DNA of 64,000 bases from Flavobacterium lindanitolerans (GCF_002846575.1 NZ_PJND01000007.1:1054001-1118000); one strand, 5' to 3'. Counted from the first letter of the stretch, positions 27,095 through 36,274 are shown. The notes: generated by a model not told the origin, from the letters alone. Translations and numbers: made by a program.

Positions 27095-28518
27095 GATTGA
27101 TTCTCCTCAGATTTGGGCTTTGTAAAATAATAAACAGGAATTCCTGCCAGCATAATGGCAACTCCCCAGCCACACGTTTCAAGTCTTGTAATCAAAAGCG
27201 AAATACACAAGGCAGAAGCAGTAATGATATAAAGTATTGGTAGTACAGGATAGCCAAAAGCTTTATAAGGGCGTTCAGCATCAGGCATTTTTTTTCGAAG
27301 TATAAATATGCCGTAAATGGTCAAAATGTAAAAGATAATAACAATAATCATCACATAATCCAGCAGGGCTCCGTATTTTCCGGTAAGGCATAAAACCGAA
27401 GTCCAGATGCATTGTGCCCATAAAGCCCAGGCCGGAACGCTGGCGGTATTGAGTGCGGCAGCTTTTTTGAAAAACAATCCGTCTTTTGCCATTGTGTAAT
27501 ACACTCTTGCTCCGGCCATAATCAGCCCATTGTTGCAGGCAAAAGTGGAAATCATAATCATAATGGCAATAATCAAAGTACCAATATTACCGAAAATATA
27601 GTTGGAGGCAACTACAGCCACCCGGTCTGATTTGGCAAGAGCAATTTCTTCAAACGGCACAACAGCCAGATACATCAGGTTGGCAAGGATATAAAGAACA
27701 GTCACAATAAAAGTTCCCAAAAATAAACTCAATCCCACATTACGTTTTGGATTCTTCATTTCTCCGGCAATAAAAGTCACGCCATTCCAGGCATCACTGG
27801 AAAATAACGAACCCACCATAGCGGCTGAAATTCCGGTTATCAATGCCGTACCGCTAATAGGCAACCATGATTTGGTATCGGCATTATAGGATTTTGTATT
27901 CCAGGCATCTGCCCAATTGGCATTCCAGATATCTGCTTTTGCAGCCATAAACAATCCAAAAACAACAAGGCCAAGAAGCGAAAGAATTTTAATAATAGTC
28001 AAAACAGTCTGAAGCGTTTTGCTGTTTTTAACACCGCGGCTGTTGATATAGGTCAGCAGTATAATCGTAATGATAGAAACAATCTGTGCCGCATTTAATT
28101 TAAAAGAACCAATCGTAAATAAAATATTTTCATCGCTCAAAGGCTCATACAAATAAGCCGCGAATTTTGAAAAGGCAACACCAACCGCTGCAATCGTGCC
28201 GGTTTGTATAACGGCAAAAAAGCTCCAACCATATAAAAAAGCAATCAGTTTGTTGTAAGCTTCTTTAAGATAAACATATTGTCCGCCCGCTTTTGGGAAC
28301 ATGGAGCTCAACTCTCCGTAACTCACTGCGGCAATAACGGTTATCAATCCGGAAATGATCCAGATTAGCGTCAGCCATCCGGCAGAACCGACCTGTCTGG
28401 CAATATCGGCACTCACAATAAAAATTCCGGAACCAATCATGGAACCCACAACGAGCATCGTTCCATCCAATAATCCTAATTCACGCTTTAAATGATTGTC
28501 TTCTTGTTGGTCTTTCAT
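27091..28518 (-). CDS. APC-family amino acid permease
   Basis: A 475-residue transporter with about twelve membrane helices. The first helix has the APC signature GSMIGSGIFIVSADIARQVGS, and the motif TVIAAVSYGELSSMFPKAGGQYVYLKEAY follows. It resembles the LAT-like branch (serine/threonine exchangers and related proteins); the substrate cannot be fixed from sequence alone. It acts in the cytoplasmic membrane and is monocistronic, convergent with the sigma factor gene. Confidence 0.9.
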   Translation of the reverse strand: MKDQQEDNHLKRELGLLDGTMLVVGSMIGSGIFIVSADIARQVGSAGWLTLIWIISGLITVIAAVSYGELSSMFPKAGGQYVYLKEAYNKLIAFLYGWSFFAVIQTGTIAAVGVAFSKFAAYLYEPLSDENILFTIGSFKLNAAQIVSIITIILLTYINSRGVKNSKTLQTVLTIIKILSLLGLVVFGLFMAAKADIWNANWADAWNTKSYNADTKSWLPISGTALITGISAAMVGSLFSSDAWNGVTFIAGEMKNPKRNVGLSLFLGTFIVTVLYILANLMYLAVVPFEEIALAKSDRVAVVASNYIFGNIGTLIIAIMIMISTFACNNGLIMAGARVYYTMAKDGLFFKKAAALNTASVPAWALWAQCIWTSVLCLTGKYGALLDYVMIIVIIFYILTIYGIFILRKKMPDAERPYKAFGYPVLPILYIITASALCISLLITRLETCGWGVAIMLAGIPVYYFTKPKSEENQS

Positions 28519-28573
28519 ATAATTTTTTAAGGTTGTTTGTTAATTTGTGTTAAAGATATTAAAAAAACCTTAT

Positions 28574-28605
28574 TTTGACTTGTGTCGATTTTTTCTGTAC
28601 CTTTC
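28574..28605 (+). promoter_or_regulatory. promoter of the GNAT gene
   Basis: TTTG (28574-28577), 20 nt, then TACCTTTC (28598-28605), one mismatch from TAnnTTTG. It lies 30 nt before the ATG at 28636. Confidence 0.45.
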
Positions 28606-28635
28606 CTCATTCCCTAACTTTTAATTTTTTTTGCT

Positions 28636-28947
28636 ATGAGCGATAAATATGCTGACATTCCATTGGTTCAAAATCAGGACAAGAGAAGATTCGAAATGGA
28701 AGTTGAAAATCATATAGCCTTTATTGAATACATCATCAACAAAGACAATATCATGTATCTTACACATACCGAAGTGCCAAAAGCTTTGGAAGGTAAAGGC
28801 GTAGGAGGAAGCATGGTTGAGAAAGCCCTGAATTTCATTAAGGATAACGGATATACTTTAGCGCCACTTTGCCCGTTTGTTGCGGCCTATCTGAAAAGGC
28901 ATCCGGAATGGCAATCTATTTTGGCCAAAGGCTATAATGTAGGGTAA
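28636..28947 (+). CDS. small GNAT-fold N-acetyltransferase
   Basis: A 103-residue protein of the short GNAT group (Acetyltransf_CG/YjdJ-like). The acetyl-CoA loop is PKALEGKGVGGSMVEKALNFIKDNGYTLAPLCPFVAAYLKRHPEW, with a conserved Cys in LCPF that is typical of this subfamily. The substrate is unknown; the protein should be cytoplasmic. Confidence 0.85.
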   Translation: MSDKYADIPLVQNQDKRRFEMEVENHIAFIEYIINKDNIMYLTHTEVPKALEGKGVGGSMVEKALNFIKDNGYTLAPLCPFVAAYLKRHPEWQSILAKGYNVG

Positions 28948-28977
28948 TTAGCCCGGACAGGAAATCAACATTTTCTC

Positions 28978-28985
28978 TATCTTTG
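28978..28985 (+). promoter_or_regulatory. -7 element of ruvB, near-leaderless
   Basis: TATCTTTG matches TAnnTTTG and ends only 4 nt before the ruvB ATG at 28990. The transcript would start at or next to the start codon, so a leaderless mRNA is predicted. Confidence 0.5.
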
Positions 28986-28989
28986 CCAG

Positions 28990-30012
28990 ATGAATGCAAA
29001 TCTAGATCCAACAAGCAACAATTACAATTCAGAAGAACTTGATTTTGAAAAAAGATTAAGGCCTTTGTCCTTTGATGATTTCACAGGGCAAGATCAGGTA
29101 TTGGAGAATCTGAAAGTATTTGTCCAGGCAGCTAATCTTAGGAACGAAGCATTAGACCATACGTTGTTTCACGGACCTCCGGGTCTGGGAAAGACGACGC
29201 TTGCCAATATTTTGGCAAACGAATTGGGTGCCGGTATCAAGATTACATCTGGTCCTGTTTTGGATAAACCCGGAGATTTGGCGGGACTGCTCACCAATCT
29301 TGAAGAACGCGATGTGCTTTTTATTGATGAAATCCACCGTTTGAGTCCTATTGTGGAAGAATATTTATATTCTGCAATGGAAGATTTCAAAATTGACATC
29401 ATGATAGAATCAGGTCCAAACGCCAGAACTGTCCAATTAAATCTGAATCCGTTTACACTTGTTGGGGCTACCACACGATCCGGATTACTGACAGCACCTA
29501 TGCGTGCCCGTTTCGGAATCCAGAGTCGCTTGCAATATTACACGACAGAACTTCTGACTTCAATAGTTGAACGCAGCTCGGCAATCTTAAAAATGCCAAT
29601 TACAATGGAAGCAGCGATCGAAATTGCTGGAAGAAGCCGTGGAACTCCTAGAATTGCCAACGCATTATTACGAAGAGTACGTGATTTTGCCCAAATCAAA
29701 GGAAATGGGAAGATTGACATAGAAATTGCAAAGTTTTCATTGAAAGCCTTGCATGTCGATGCCCATGGATTGGACGAAATGGACAACAAAATCCTGACAA
29801 CAATTATCGATAAGTTTAAAGGAGGGCCGGTAGGATTATCGACCTTGGCAACAGCAGTTTCAGAAAGCGGCGAAACGATTGAAGAAGTCTACGAACCGTT
29901 TTTGATTCAGGAAGGTTTTATTATAAGAACCCCTAGAGGAAGAGAAGTTACTGAAAAAGCCTATAAGCATTTAGGGAAAATCAGGACAAATATCCAGGGA
30001 GGGCTTTTTTAA
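28990..30012 (+). CDS. ruvB: Holliday junction branch migration helicase RuvB
   Basis: RuvB (340 aa) is the AAA+ motor that drives branch migration with RuvA. Visible motifs are Walker [13 protein letters not shown], Walker [11 protein letters not shown], sensor 1 LVGATTRSG, an arginine finger region APMRARFG and the C-terminal winged-helix with [17 protein letters not shown]. It is not in an operon with ruvA, which lies about 6 kb downstream (36301). AT-rich repeat words begin directly after its stop codon. Confidence 0.97.
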   Translation: MNANLDPTSNNYNSEELDFEKRLRPLSFDDFTGQDQVLENLKVFVQAANLRNEALDHTLFHGPPGLGKTTLANILANELGAGIKITSGPVLDKPGDLAGLLTNLEERDVLFIDEIHRLSPIVEEYLYSAMEDFKIDIMIESGPNARTVQLNLNPFTLVGATTRSGLLTAPMRARFGIQSRLQYYTTELLTSIVERSSAILKMPITMEAAIEIAGRSRGTPRIANALLRRVRDFAQIKGNGKIDIEIAKFSLKALHVDAHGLDEMDNKILTTIIDKFKGGPVGLSTLATAVSESGETIEEVYEPFLIQEGFIIRTPRGREVTEKAYKHLGKIRTNIQGGLF

Positions 30013-30067
30013 ATTTAAAATTTAAGATTTCTGACTTCTGAAATTTAGGATTTAAGATTTTTGATTT
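30013..30067. repeat. AT-rich repeat words left of the four-helix-bundle gene
   Basis: ATTTAAGATTT occurs twice (30020-30030 and 30050-30060), with GGATTT and TTGATTT words around it. Similar words in the opposite orientation (AAATC/AATCC) occur to the right of the gene at 30530-30565, so the gene looks bracketed by loosely inverted repeat tracts. Confidence 0.5.
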
Positions 30068-30118
30068 GTGTTGTGGGGTTGAAGAGAATAAGATATAAGC
30101 CATTTAAAATAATTATGC

Positions 30119-30480
30119 ATGACCTCGGAAGAATTAAAAGCAAGAACAAAAAAGTTCTCGTTAATGGTAATTGATGTGGTAGAAAAACTGCCAAATACAA
30201 TTTCAGGAAGGGCAATTGCCAATCAGATAGTTAGAAGTGGTAGTTCGGTAGGAGCAAATTACAGGGCTGTTTGTAGGGCAAGAAGTGACAGGGAATTTAT
30301 TTCCAAAATGTCAATTGTCATTGAAGAAGCTGATGAAACGTTTTTTGGATAGAAATTCTTCAAGAGAAAAAATGGATTGATTACACACAACTAAACCAAA
30401 TCTGGAAAGAAGGAAACGAACTAACAGCAATCTTTGTCAGCACAGTCAAATCAATGAAATCACGCCTAAACAAATCTTAA
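30119..30480 (+). pseudogene. four-helix-bundle (IVP-like) gene with a one-base frameshift
   Basis: The first 77 codons (30119-30352) encode the start of a four-helix-bundle protein of the 23S rRNA intervening-sequence/Avd-like family: SLMVIDVVEKLP, the conserved IANQIVRSGSSVGANYRA, and ISKMSIVIEEADET. The frame then stops within six codons. Shifting by one base at the run of six T residues (near 30340-30346) restores a family-like end, WIEILQEKKWIDYTQLNQIW and so on to a TAA at 30480, about 120 residues in all. This looks like a one-base loss in a homopolymer, either a true pseudogene or a sequencing error. It lies between ruvB and queG inside repeat-rich DNA. Confidence 0.75.
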
Positions 30481-30565
30481 GTCTAAAAGTGTAAAGTCAC
30501 AAGTCTAAAGTATAAAGTCACAAGTCTAAAATCATAAATCCCAAATCATAAATCAAAAATCCAAA
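30481..30565. repeat. direct repeats right of the four-helix-bundle gene
   Basis: An 18-bp word TAAAGTCACAAGTCTAAA is present at 30492-30509 and again at 30513-30530. Then come AATCATAAATC words (30530-30540 and 30544-30554) and AAATCAAAAATCC. The tract runs into the region where the queG start codon is expected. Confidence 0.7.
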
Positions 30566-30637
30566 TACACGCAATTTATAAAATCCGAAGCCCAGCGCCT
30601 CGGATTTATTTCTTGTGGCATATCTAAAGCAGGATTT

Positions 30638-31468
30638 TTGGAAGAAGAAGCTCCAAGATTGGAGGCATGGCTAAAGAATAATGCCCACGGACAGATGGGT
30701 TATATGGAAAATCATTTTGACAAAAGATTAAACCCCACGCTTTTGGTTGACGATTCAAAAAGCGTCATTTCGTTATTGTTGAATTATTATCCGGAACAAA
30801 CCCAGATAGCAGACAGCTATAAGATTTCAAAATATGCCTACGGACAGGACTATCATTTTGTCATAAAGGAAAAACTAAAAGAGTTGCTTTTTTCGATTCA
30901 GGAAAATATCGGTGAAGTTTCGGGACGGGCGTTTGTAGACTCGGCTCCGGTTTTGGATAAAGCCTGGGCGGCGAAAAGCGGCTTAGGCTGGATAGGGAAA
31001 AACAGTAACCTGCTGAGCAAACAGGTAGGCTCTTTTTTCTTTATTGCGGAACTGATTGTCGATTTGGAACTGGAATATGATACCGCTGTAACAGACCATT
31101 GTGGCTCCTGTACAAAATGCATCGATGCCTGTCCTACAGGTGCGATTATTGCTCCCTATGTAGTTGACGGAAGTAAATGCATATCCTATTTCACTATAGA
31201 ATTAAAAGACAACATTCCTCAGGAAATGAAAGGCAAATTTGATGATTGGGCTTTTGGGTGTGACGTCTGTCAGGATGTGTGTCCGTGGAACCGGTTCTCC
31301 AAACCTCATAATGAACCCCTATTCAACCCGAATCCGGAATTACTTTCCATGACCAAAAAAGACTGGGAAGAAATCACAGAAGAAACATTTCGGGCCGTTT
31401 TTAAAAACTCCGCTGTTAAACGTGCCAAATATTATGGCTTGAAACGGAATCTTGATTTTTTAAAATAG
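30638..31468 (+). CDS. queG: epoxyqueuosine reductase QueG, start codon unclear
   Basis: QueG reduces epoxyqueuosine to queuosine in tRNA using cobalamin and two [4Fe-4S] clusters. Clusters are visible as [16 protein letters not shown] and [14 protein letters not shown] list the TTG at 30638 as the first standard in-frame start, but family-like residues extend upstream: [18 protein letters not shown] from 30566. Between the in-frame stop at 30527 and 30638 there is no ATG, GTG or TTG, only ATA/ATC/ATT codons. The 276-residue version lacks about 25 N-terminal residues that belong to the domain. Either a rare start codon is used, or the gene has lost its start to the adjacent repeat tract. Confidence 0.85.
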   Translation: MEEEAPRLEAWLKNNAHGQMGYMENHFDKRLNPTLLVDDSKSVISLLLNYYPEQTQIADSYKISKYAYGQDYHFVIKEKLKELLFSIQENIGEVSGRAFVDSAPVLDKAWAAKSGLGWIGKNSNLLSKQVGSFFFIAELIVDLELEYDTAVTDHCGSCTKCIDACPTGAIIAPYVVDGSKCISYFTIELKDNIPQEMKGKFDDWAFGCDVCQDVCPWNRFSKPHNEPLFNPNPELLSMTKKDWEEITEETFRAVFKNSAVKRAKYYGLKRNLDFLK

Positions 31469-31510
31469 ATGAAAAATTAGAAAAAGTATTCTGGGTTTAT
31501 ATTTTTATTT

Positions 31511-31653
31511 TGCGACTCTGCGTGAAAATAGGCTGCTCGCAAAGACGCTGAGCCGCAAGGTTTATGAAGGGAATTTATTAGAGTTGCATTCATTATGTGG
31601 TATAGACTTTCCAAATCCGCGTAATTAATCCGTGATAATCCGAGCTTAAAATA
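31511..31653. repeat. intergenic repeat, copy A
   Basis: The unit starts TGCGACTCTGCGTG and carries an imperfect inverted partner GACGCTGAGCCGCA (31544-31557; 11 of 14 positions pair), then a shared block with CATTCATTATGTGGTATAGA and AATCCGCGTAATTAATCC. Copy B follows 187 bp later. No ORF is supported here. Confidence 0.8.
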
Positions 31654-31697
31654 AAAAAAGAATTGAATGGAAACCTTTTAAAATCAGATTTTTTATT

Positions 31698-31841
31698 TGC
31701 GACTCTAGGTTGAAAAAAGCTGCTCGCAAAGACGCTGAGCCGCAAAGTTTATGAAGGAAATCATTAGAGTCACATTCATTATGTGGTATAGATTTCCCAA
31801 ATCCGCGTAATTAATCCGTGATAATCCGCGTCTAAAAATAA
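31698..31841. repeat. intergenic repeat, copy B
   Basis: Same layout as copy A (TGCGACTCT, CTGCTCGCAAAGACGCTGAG, CATTCATTATGTGGTATAGA, AATCCGTGATAATCCGCG) with scattered differences. The left half of its inverted repeat has drifted more. The interval 31469-31942 holds no credible gene; short frames in it are shadows. Confidence 0.8.
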
Positions 31842-31905
31842 AAAAAACAAGCCTTTCAAAACAGATTCCTTTATATGGTCTAAACTTTCCAATAGACAAA
31901 ACTTT

Positions 31906-31933
31906 AAATAAAAAAGCCTCACTAATGAGGCTT
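31906..31933 (-). terminator. terminator of the DUF885 gene
   Basis: On the reverse strand AAGCCTCA, loop TTAG, TGAGGCTT is followed by a T-rich run. It starts 10 nt after the stop of the DUF885 gene. Confidence 0.85.
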
Positions 31934-31942
31934 TTATTATTG

Positions 31943-33718
31943 TTATTTCTTGCTTTGAATCCAATTATTAATCTTGTCTTCCAGTATTTTTAAAGGCAAA
32001 CAACCCGATTCCAGAACCTGATTGTGGAATTCCTTTATAGAGAATTTGGCTCCCAATTCCTTTTCAGCTTTAGTGCGAAGCTCGCGTATTTTCAATTGCC
32101 CTATTTTATAAGACAAAGCCTGTCCCGGAATCGCCATATAACGTTCGATTTCGGCAACGATACTTTCGGCAGGTTCTGCTTCATTTTCCATAGAATATTG
32201 AATAGCCTGTTCACGGGTCCAGCCTTTGGTATGCAATCCGGTATCTACTACAAGACGGATGGCGCGGTGCATTTCAGCACTCAACATTCCAAAATATTGA
32301 TACGGGTCCTGATAAAGTCCTAATTCTTTTCCTAAGGATTCGGTATACAGTGCCCAGCCTTCACCATAAGCATTAAACCATATCGTTTTTCTAAATTCCG
32401 GAAGGCTGGTGTTTTCCTGCTGCAATGAAATTTGATAATGATGTCCCGGTATTGCTTCATGTAGGAACAAATCTTCATCAGCATAGAAGTTGTATTTCTT
32501 AACGTCTGGAATTGGAACGTAGAAAATACCCGGTCTCGTTCCGTCAACCGAACCCGGATTGTATTCCGCACTGGCTGATTTTTCCCTAAAAGCTTCGGTT
32601 CGTTTCACAACAAAAGGCGTTTTAGGTTTTAAATCAAAAAGCTTATCCAGATTTGGCTTCATCTTTTCATGAATCGCATTGAAGTTGTCGATGACCTGTT
32701 GTGGTTCAGTAAATGGCATCAGCTCTTTTTTGTCACGAACATAATTAAAGAAATCCTTCAGGTTTCCTTTGAATCCCACCTGGTTTTTGACTTTTTCCAT
32801 TTCGGCAGAAATACGCGCCACTTCATTCAGACCTAACTTATGGATTTCATCTGCCGTAAGGTCGGTAGTCGTATAACGTTTAATAAGGTGCTTGTAATAA
32901 GCGTCACCTTGCGGAATAGCATTAATGCCACTTGTAGTCCTGCTTTTTGCCAGATAGTCTGTGCTCACATAATTGTATAAGTTTTTAAGAGACGGTACTA
33001 ATTTTTCAGTAATCAGCTTTGTGTAGTTGTCTGTAATCGTTTTCTTTTCATCCTCTGTAAATGTTTTTGGAAAAGCATTTAGCGGAGCATAAAATATATG
33101 GGTCTTGTCTTCTTTGGCCAAATCTTTTAATTGAGGAATTACTTTTAAGGTCAGTGCTTTTGGCAGCACATATCCTTTTGAAACGCCTTCTTTCATCTTG
33201 GCTTCAGCAGTAATAACCCAATCGTTAAAACCATTTAGTCTTTCCAGCCAGTTGTTATAGTCTTCTACAGTTTTGAATGGCTGTGCGCTTGAACCGCTGG
33301 CATATTGACCTATCATCAAAGGCATTCCTTCAAACTGGTTGATAGGCATCAGGTCTTTTCTGAATGTGAGAGCTTCCAGATTTGCATCGCATTCCCAAGC
33401 CAGTATTGCTTTACTTAGCTTGTCATTTTCAGATAAAGTAGAATCGTCAAATTTTGCGAGTTCCTCTTTATATTTTGTAAAAAACGCTTTTATTTTAGCG
33501 ATATAGTCATCACTAAGGTCATTCGGAAGCAGGTTGTTATAGCGATTGTCGCCTGCACTGGTCGCTTCCAGAGGGAAAAGTTTCAGCCTTTCCTGATAAT
33601 AGTTTTCCAATATGGTTTTTAGCTTTCCATCTTCTTTTTTAGAAACTTCGCCTTTTTCTTTTTGGCAAGATTGAAGGCCGGCGGTAATAATGCATAGCAT
33701 TAAAAGCAGTTTTTTCAT
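31943..33718 (-). CDS. DUF885 family lipoprotein, probable metallopeptidase
   Basis: The start is the ATG at 33718 (MKKLLLMLCIITAGLQSC), which gives a lipoprotein signal with Cys19; a longer frame to 33799 adds unrelated residues. The 591-residue protein belongs to DUF885, a family of gluzincin-like fold proteins. The motif HEAIPGHHYQISLQQEN in the C-terminal third resembles a zinc-binding site. Substrate unknown; probably periplasmic or outer-membrane attached. It is monocistronic. Confidence 0.88.
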   Translation of the reverse strand: MKKLLLMLCIITAGLQSCQKEKGEVSKKEDGKLKTILENYYQERLKLFPLEATSAGDNRYNNLLPNDLSDDYIAKIKAFFTKYKEELAKFDDSTLSENDKLSKAILAWECDANLEALTFRKDLMPINQFEGMPLMIGQYASGSSAQPFKTVEDYNNWLERLNGFNDWVITAEAKMKEGVSKGYVLPKALTLKVIPQLKDLAKEDKTHIFYAPLNAFPKTFTEDEKKTITDNYTKLITEKLVPSLKNLYNYVSTDYLAKSRTTSGINAIPQGDAYYKHLIKRYTTTDLTADEIHKLGLNEVARISAEMEKVKNQVGFKGNLKDFFNYVRDKKELMPFTEPQQVIDNFNAIHEKMKPNLDKLFDLKPKTPFVVKRTEAFREKSASAEYNPGSVDGTRPGIFYVPIPDVKKYNFYADEDLFLHEAIPGHHYQISLQQENTSLPEFRKTIWFNAYGEGWALYTESLGKELGLYQDPYQYFGMLSAEMHRAIRLVVDTGLHTKGWTREQAIQYSMENEAEPAESIVAEIERYMAIPGQALSYKIGQLKIRELRTKAEKELGAKFSIKEFHNQVLESGCLPLKILEDKINNWIQSKK

Positions 33719-33892
33719 AGTTGCAATGAATTTGTAAAATTTATGAAGTATTGTTGATGATAACGAAATGTACAAAAAATAATAGAACATAAAATACATT
33801 CGTTAAAATGATTGTTTATTTGGCAAAATACTCTTAAACATAATATAAAGAAAAGAATAGCATTAAAAGTTTCTCAGTTCCAATCAGACTTT

Positions 33893-33900
33893 TACCTTTG
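33893..33900 (+). promoter_or_regulatory. -7 element of the malic enzyme gene
   Basis: TACCTTTG matches TAnnTTTG, 24 nt before the ATG at 33925. No good -33 TTTG is seen. Confidence 0.5.
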
Positions 33901-33924
33901 TAAGTCCGAATAAAATATACAAAA

Positions 33925-36222
33925 ATGAACAAGTACAGTAAAAGAAGAGAAGCGCTGTTATATCATGCGAAACCATCGCCTGGGAAAATTGAAGTCGTTC
34001 CAACCAAAGCATACGCAACACAGAGAGATCTGTCGTTAGCCTATTCGCCGGGTGTAGCCGAGCCTTGTCTTGAAATTGCGAAGGATGTAAATAATGTTTA
34101 TAAATATACAGCAAAAGGAAACCTGGTAGCCGTAATCTCAAACGGAACTGCCGTTTTAGGATTGGGAGATATTGGTCCGGAAGCATCAAAACCGGTAATG
34201 GAAGGGAAAGCTTTATTGTTTAAAATCTTTGCCGATATTGATGTTTTTGATATTGAAGTAGATACTAAAGACGTCGAAAAGTTTATTGAGACGGTAAAAA
34301 ATATAGCTCCAACTTTTGGAGGAATCAACCTGGAGGATATCAAAGCTCCGGAATCATTCGAGATAGAAAGAAGATTGGTTGAAGAGTTGAATATTCCTGT
34401 AATGCATGATGACCAGCACGGAACTGCAATTATTTCATCAGCCGCCTTGCTTAATGCTTTGGAATTGGCCGGAAAGAAAATTGAAGACGTAAAAGTGGTG
34501 GTTTCCGGTGCCGGTTCTGCGGCTTTGGCTTGCGCTAATCTATACGTATTGCTTGGAATTAATCCTGAAAATGTTATCATGTTTGATAGAAAAGGTTCTC
34601 TTTCTAAAAACAGGACCGACATATCAGAAATGCAAAGAAAATATGCCAATGGAGAAAAAAGCATAACGCTGGAAGAAGCATTGGTTGGTGCCGATATTTT
34701 CCTTGGGCTTTCTTCCGGAAATGTAATGTCGGCAGAAATGCTGATGCAAATGGCAGAAAACCCGATAGTTTTTGCGATGGCGAATCCAATCCCGGAAATT
34801 GACTATCACCTTGCCATTGCAACCCGTAAGGACATTATTATGGCTACCGGCCGTTCGGATTTTCCTAATCAGGTAAACAACGTATTGGGCTTCCCGTATA
34901 TTTTTAGAGGAGCAATTGACGTCAGGGCTTCAAAAATTAATGAAGAAATGAAGATGGCTGCCGTAAAAGCACTGGCTTTATTGGCAAAAGAAACCGTTCC
35001 GGAGCAGGTAAATATTGCGTATGGAGAAACCAAACTGGTATTTGGAAGAGATTATATCATCCCGAAACCATTTGACCCGAGATTGATTTCCGTAGTGGCT
35101 CCTGCAGTTGCCAAGGCAGCGATGGATTCCGGAGTTGCGGCAAATCCAATTCAGGATTGGGATAAATACAGAGAAGAATTGATGGAACGTCTTGGTTCCG
35201 ATAATAAAATGGTTCGTTTGTTGGCCAACCGCGCCAAAACTGACCCGAAACGTGTGGTTTTCGCAGAAGCAGACCATTTAGACGTATTAAAAGCAGCGCA
35301 GATTGTTCTGGAAGAAAAAATCGGAACTCCGATTCTTCTTGGAAATCGTGAAATCATCCAGGAACTGAAAGAAGAATTAGGCTTTGATGCTGATGTTCTT
35401 ATCATCGACCCGAAAACGCCTGAAGAGGACGAAAGAAGATTGCGTTATGCCAATTCATTCTGGGAAGCCAGAAGAAGAAAAGGAACCAGTTTGCTGGATG
35501 CTCAGAAATGGATGCGCGAAAGAAATTATTTTGCTGCAATGATGGTGAATGAAGGTGAAGCAGATGCTTTGGTTTCGGGCTATTCCAGAAGTTATCCGTC
35601 TGTCGTAAAACCAATGATGCAACTTATTGACAAAGCACCGGGTGTTTCTAAGATTGCGACAACCAATATGATGATGACAAAGAGAGGCCCGATTTTTCTG
35701 TCGGATACCGCTATAAATCCAAATCCAACGGCTGATGAGCTGGCAAAAATCGCATTGATGACAGCCAAAACTGTACGTATGTTTGGAATGGAACCGGTCA
35801 TTGCCATGGTGTCTTTCTCAAACTTTGGTTCCTCTAATGATGAAGGAGCAAGAAAAGTTGCCGAAGCCGTTGCCTATCTTCACAAATACTATCCGGATTT
35901 GGTTGTTGATGGAGAAATCCAGGCCGATTTTGCTTTGAATTCTGAAATGTTGCAGCAAAAATTCCCATTCTCTAAACTGGCAGGCAAAAAAGTAAATACG
36001 CTTATATTCCCTAATCTGGAATCGGCTAATATCAATTATAAGATGCTGAAAGAATTGGATAAGTCGGTTTCAATCGGACCAATCATGATGGGAATGGACA
36101 AGCCTGTTCACATCTTCCAATTGGGCGCAAGTGTAGAAGAAATGGTAAATATGGCCGCTGTTGCAGTTGTTGATGCACAAGAAAAAGAAAAAAAGCAAAA
36201 ATCCATAAAAGTCAATTTTTAA
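33925..36222 (+). CDS. maeB: NADP-dependent malic enzyme with phosphotransacetylase-like domain
   Basis: A 765-residue MaeB-type malic enzyme that oxidatively decarboxylates malate to pyruvate and supplies NADPH. Residues ~1-425 are the malic enzyme part: LAYSPGVAEPCLEIAKD, VMHDDQHGTAIISSAALLNALELAGKK, the NAD(P) loop VVSGAGSAALACANLYV, and ANPIPEIDY. Residues ~430-765 form a phosphate acetyltransferase-like domain (VVFAEADHLDVLKAAQIVLEE, MVNEGEADALVSGYSRSYPS), which in this class is regulatory rather than catalytic. Monocistronic. Confidence 0.95.
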   Translation: MNKYSKRREALLYHAKPSPGKIEVVPTKAYATQRDLSLAYSPGVAEPCLEIAKDVNNVYKYTAKGNLVAVISNGTAVLGLGDIGPEASKPVMEGKALLFKIFADIDVFDIEVDTKDVEKFIETVKNIAPTFGGINLEDIKAPESFEIERRLVEELNIPVMHDDQHGTAIISSAALLNALELAGKKIEDVKVVVSGAGSAALACANLYVLLGINPENVIMFDRKGSLSKNRTDISEMQRKYANGEKSITLEEALVGADIFLGLSSGNVMSAEMLMQMAENPIVFAMANPIPEIDYHLAIATRKDIIMATGRSDFPNQVNNVLGFPYIFRGAIDVRASKINEEMKMAAVKALALLAKETVPEQVNIAYGETKLVFGRDYIIPKPFDPRLISVVAPAVAKAAMDSGVAANPIQDWDKYREELMERLGSDNKMVRLLANRAKTDPKRVVFAEADHLDVLKAAQIVLEEKIGTPILLGNREIIQELKEELGFDADVLIIDPKTPEEDERRLRYANSFWEARRRKGTSLLDAQKWMRERNYFAAMMVNEGEADALVSGYSRSYPSVVKPMMQLIDKAPGVSKIATTNMMMTKRGPIFLSDTAINPNPTADELAKIALMTAKTVRMFGMEPVIAMVSFSNFGSSNDEGARKVAEAVAYLHKYYPDLVVDGEIQADFALNSEMLQQKFPFSKLAGKKVNTLIFPNLESANINYKMLKELDKSVSIGPIMMGMDKPVHIFQLGASVEEMVNMAAVAVVDAQEKEKKQKSIKVNF

Positions 36223-36274
36223 CGTATTTTTTTGTTGATGAACAATTAGATGAGGCTCAATAAAAGTTTTTCGT

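Noticed and set aside
30119..30480. Four-helix-bundle gene as part of a diversity-generating retroelement
   Set aside because: No reverse transcriptase, template repeat or variable repeat is seen nearby.
31511..31841. Repeat pair as a CRISPR array
   Set aside because: Only two copies of about 140 bp, not short repeats with regular unique spacers, and no cas genes nearby.
31705..31964. Short minus-strand ORFs in the 31.5-31.9 kb repeats
   Set aside because: They cross the repeat copies and the DUF885 terminator and show no start context or homologous pattern.
34098..34664. Minus-strand ORF of 188 codons inside maeB
   Set aside because: Frame shadow opposite the conserved malic enzyme core.
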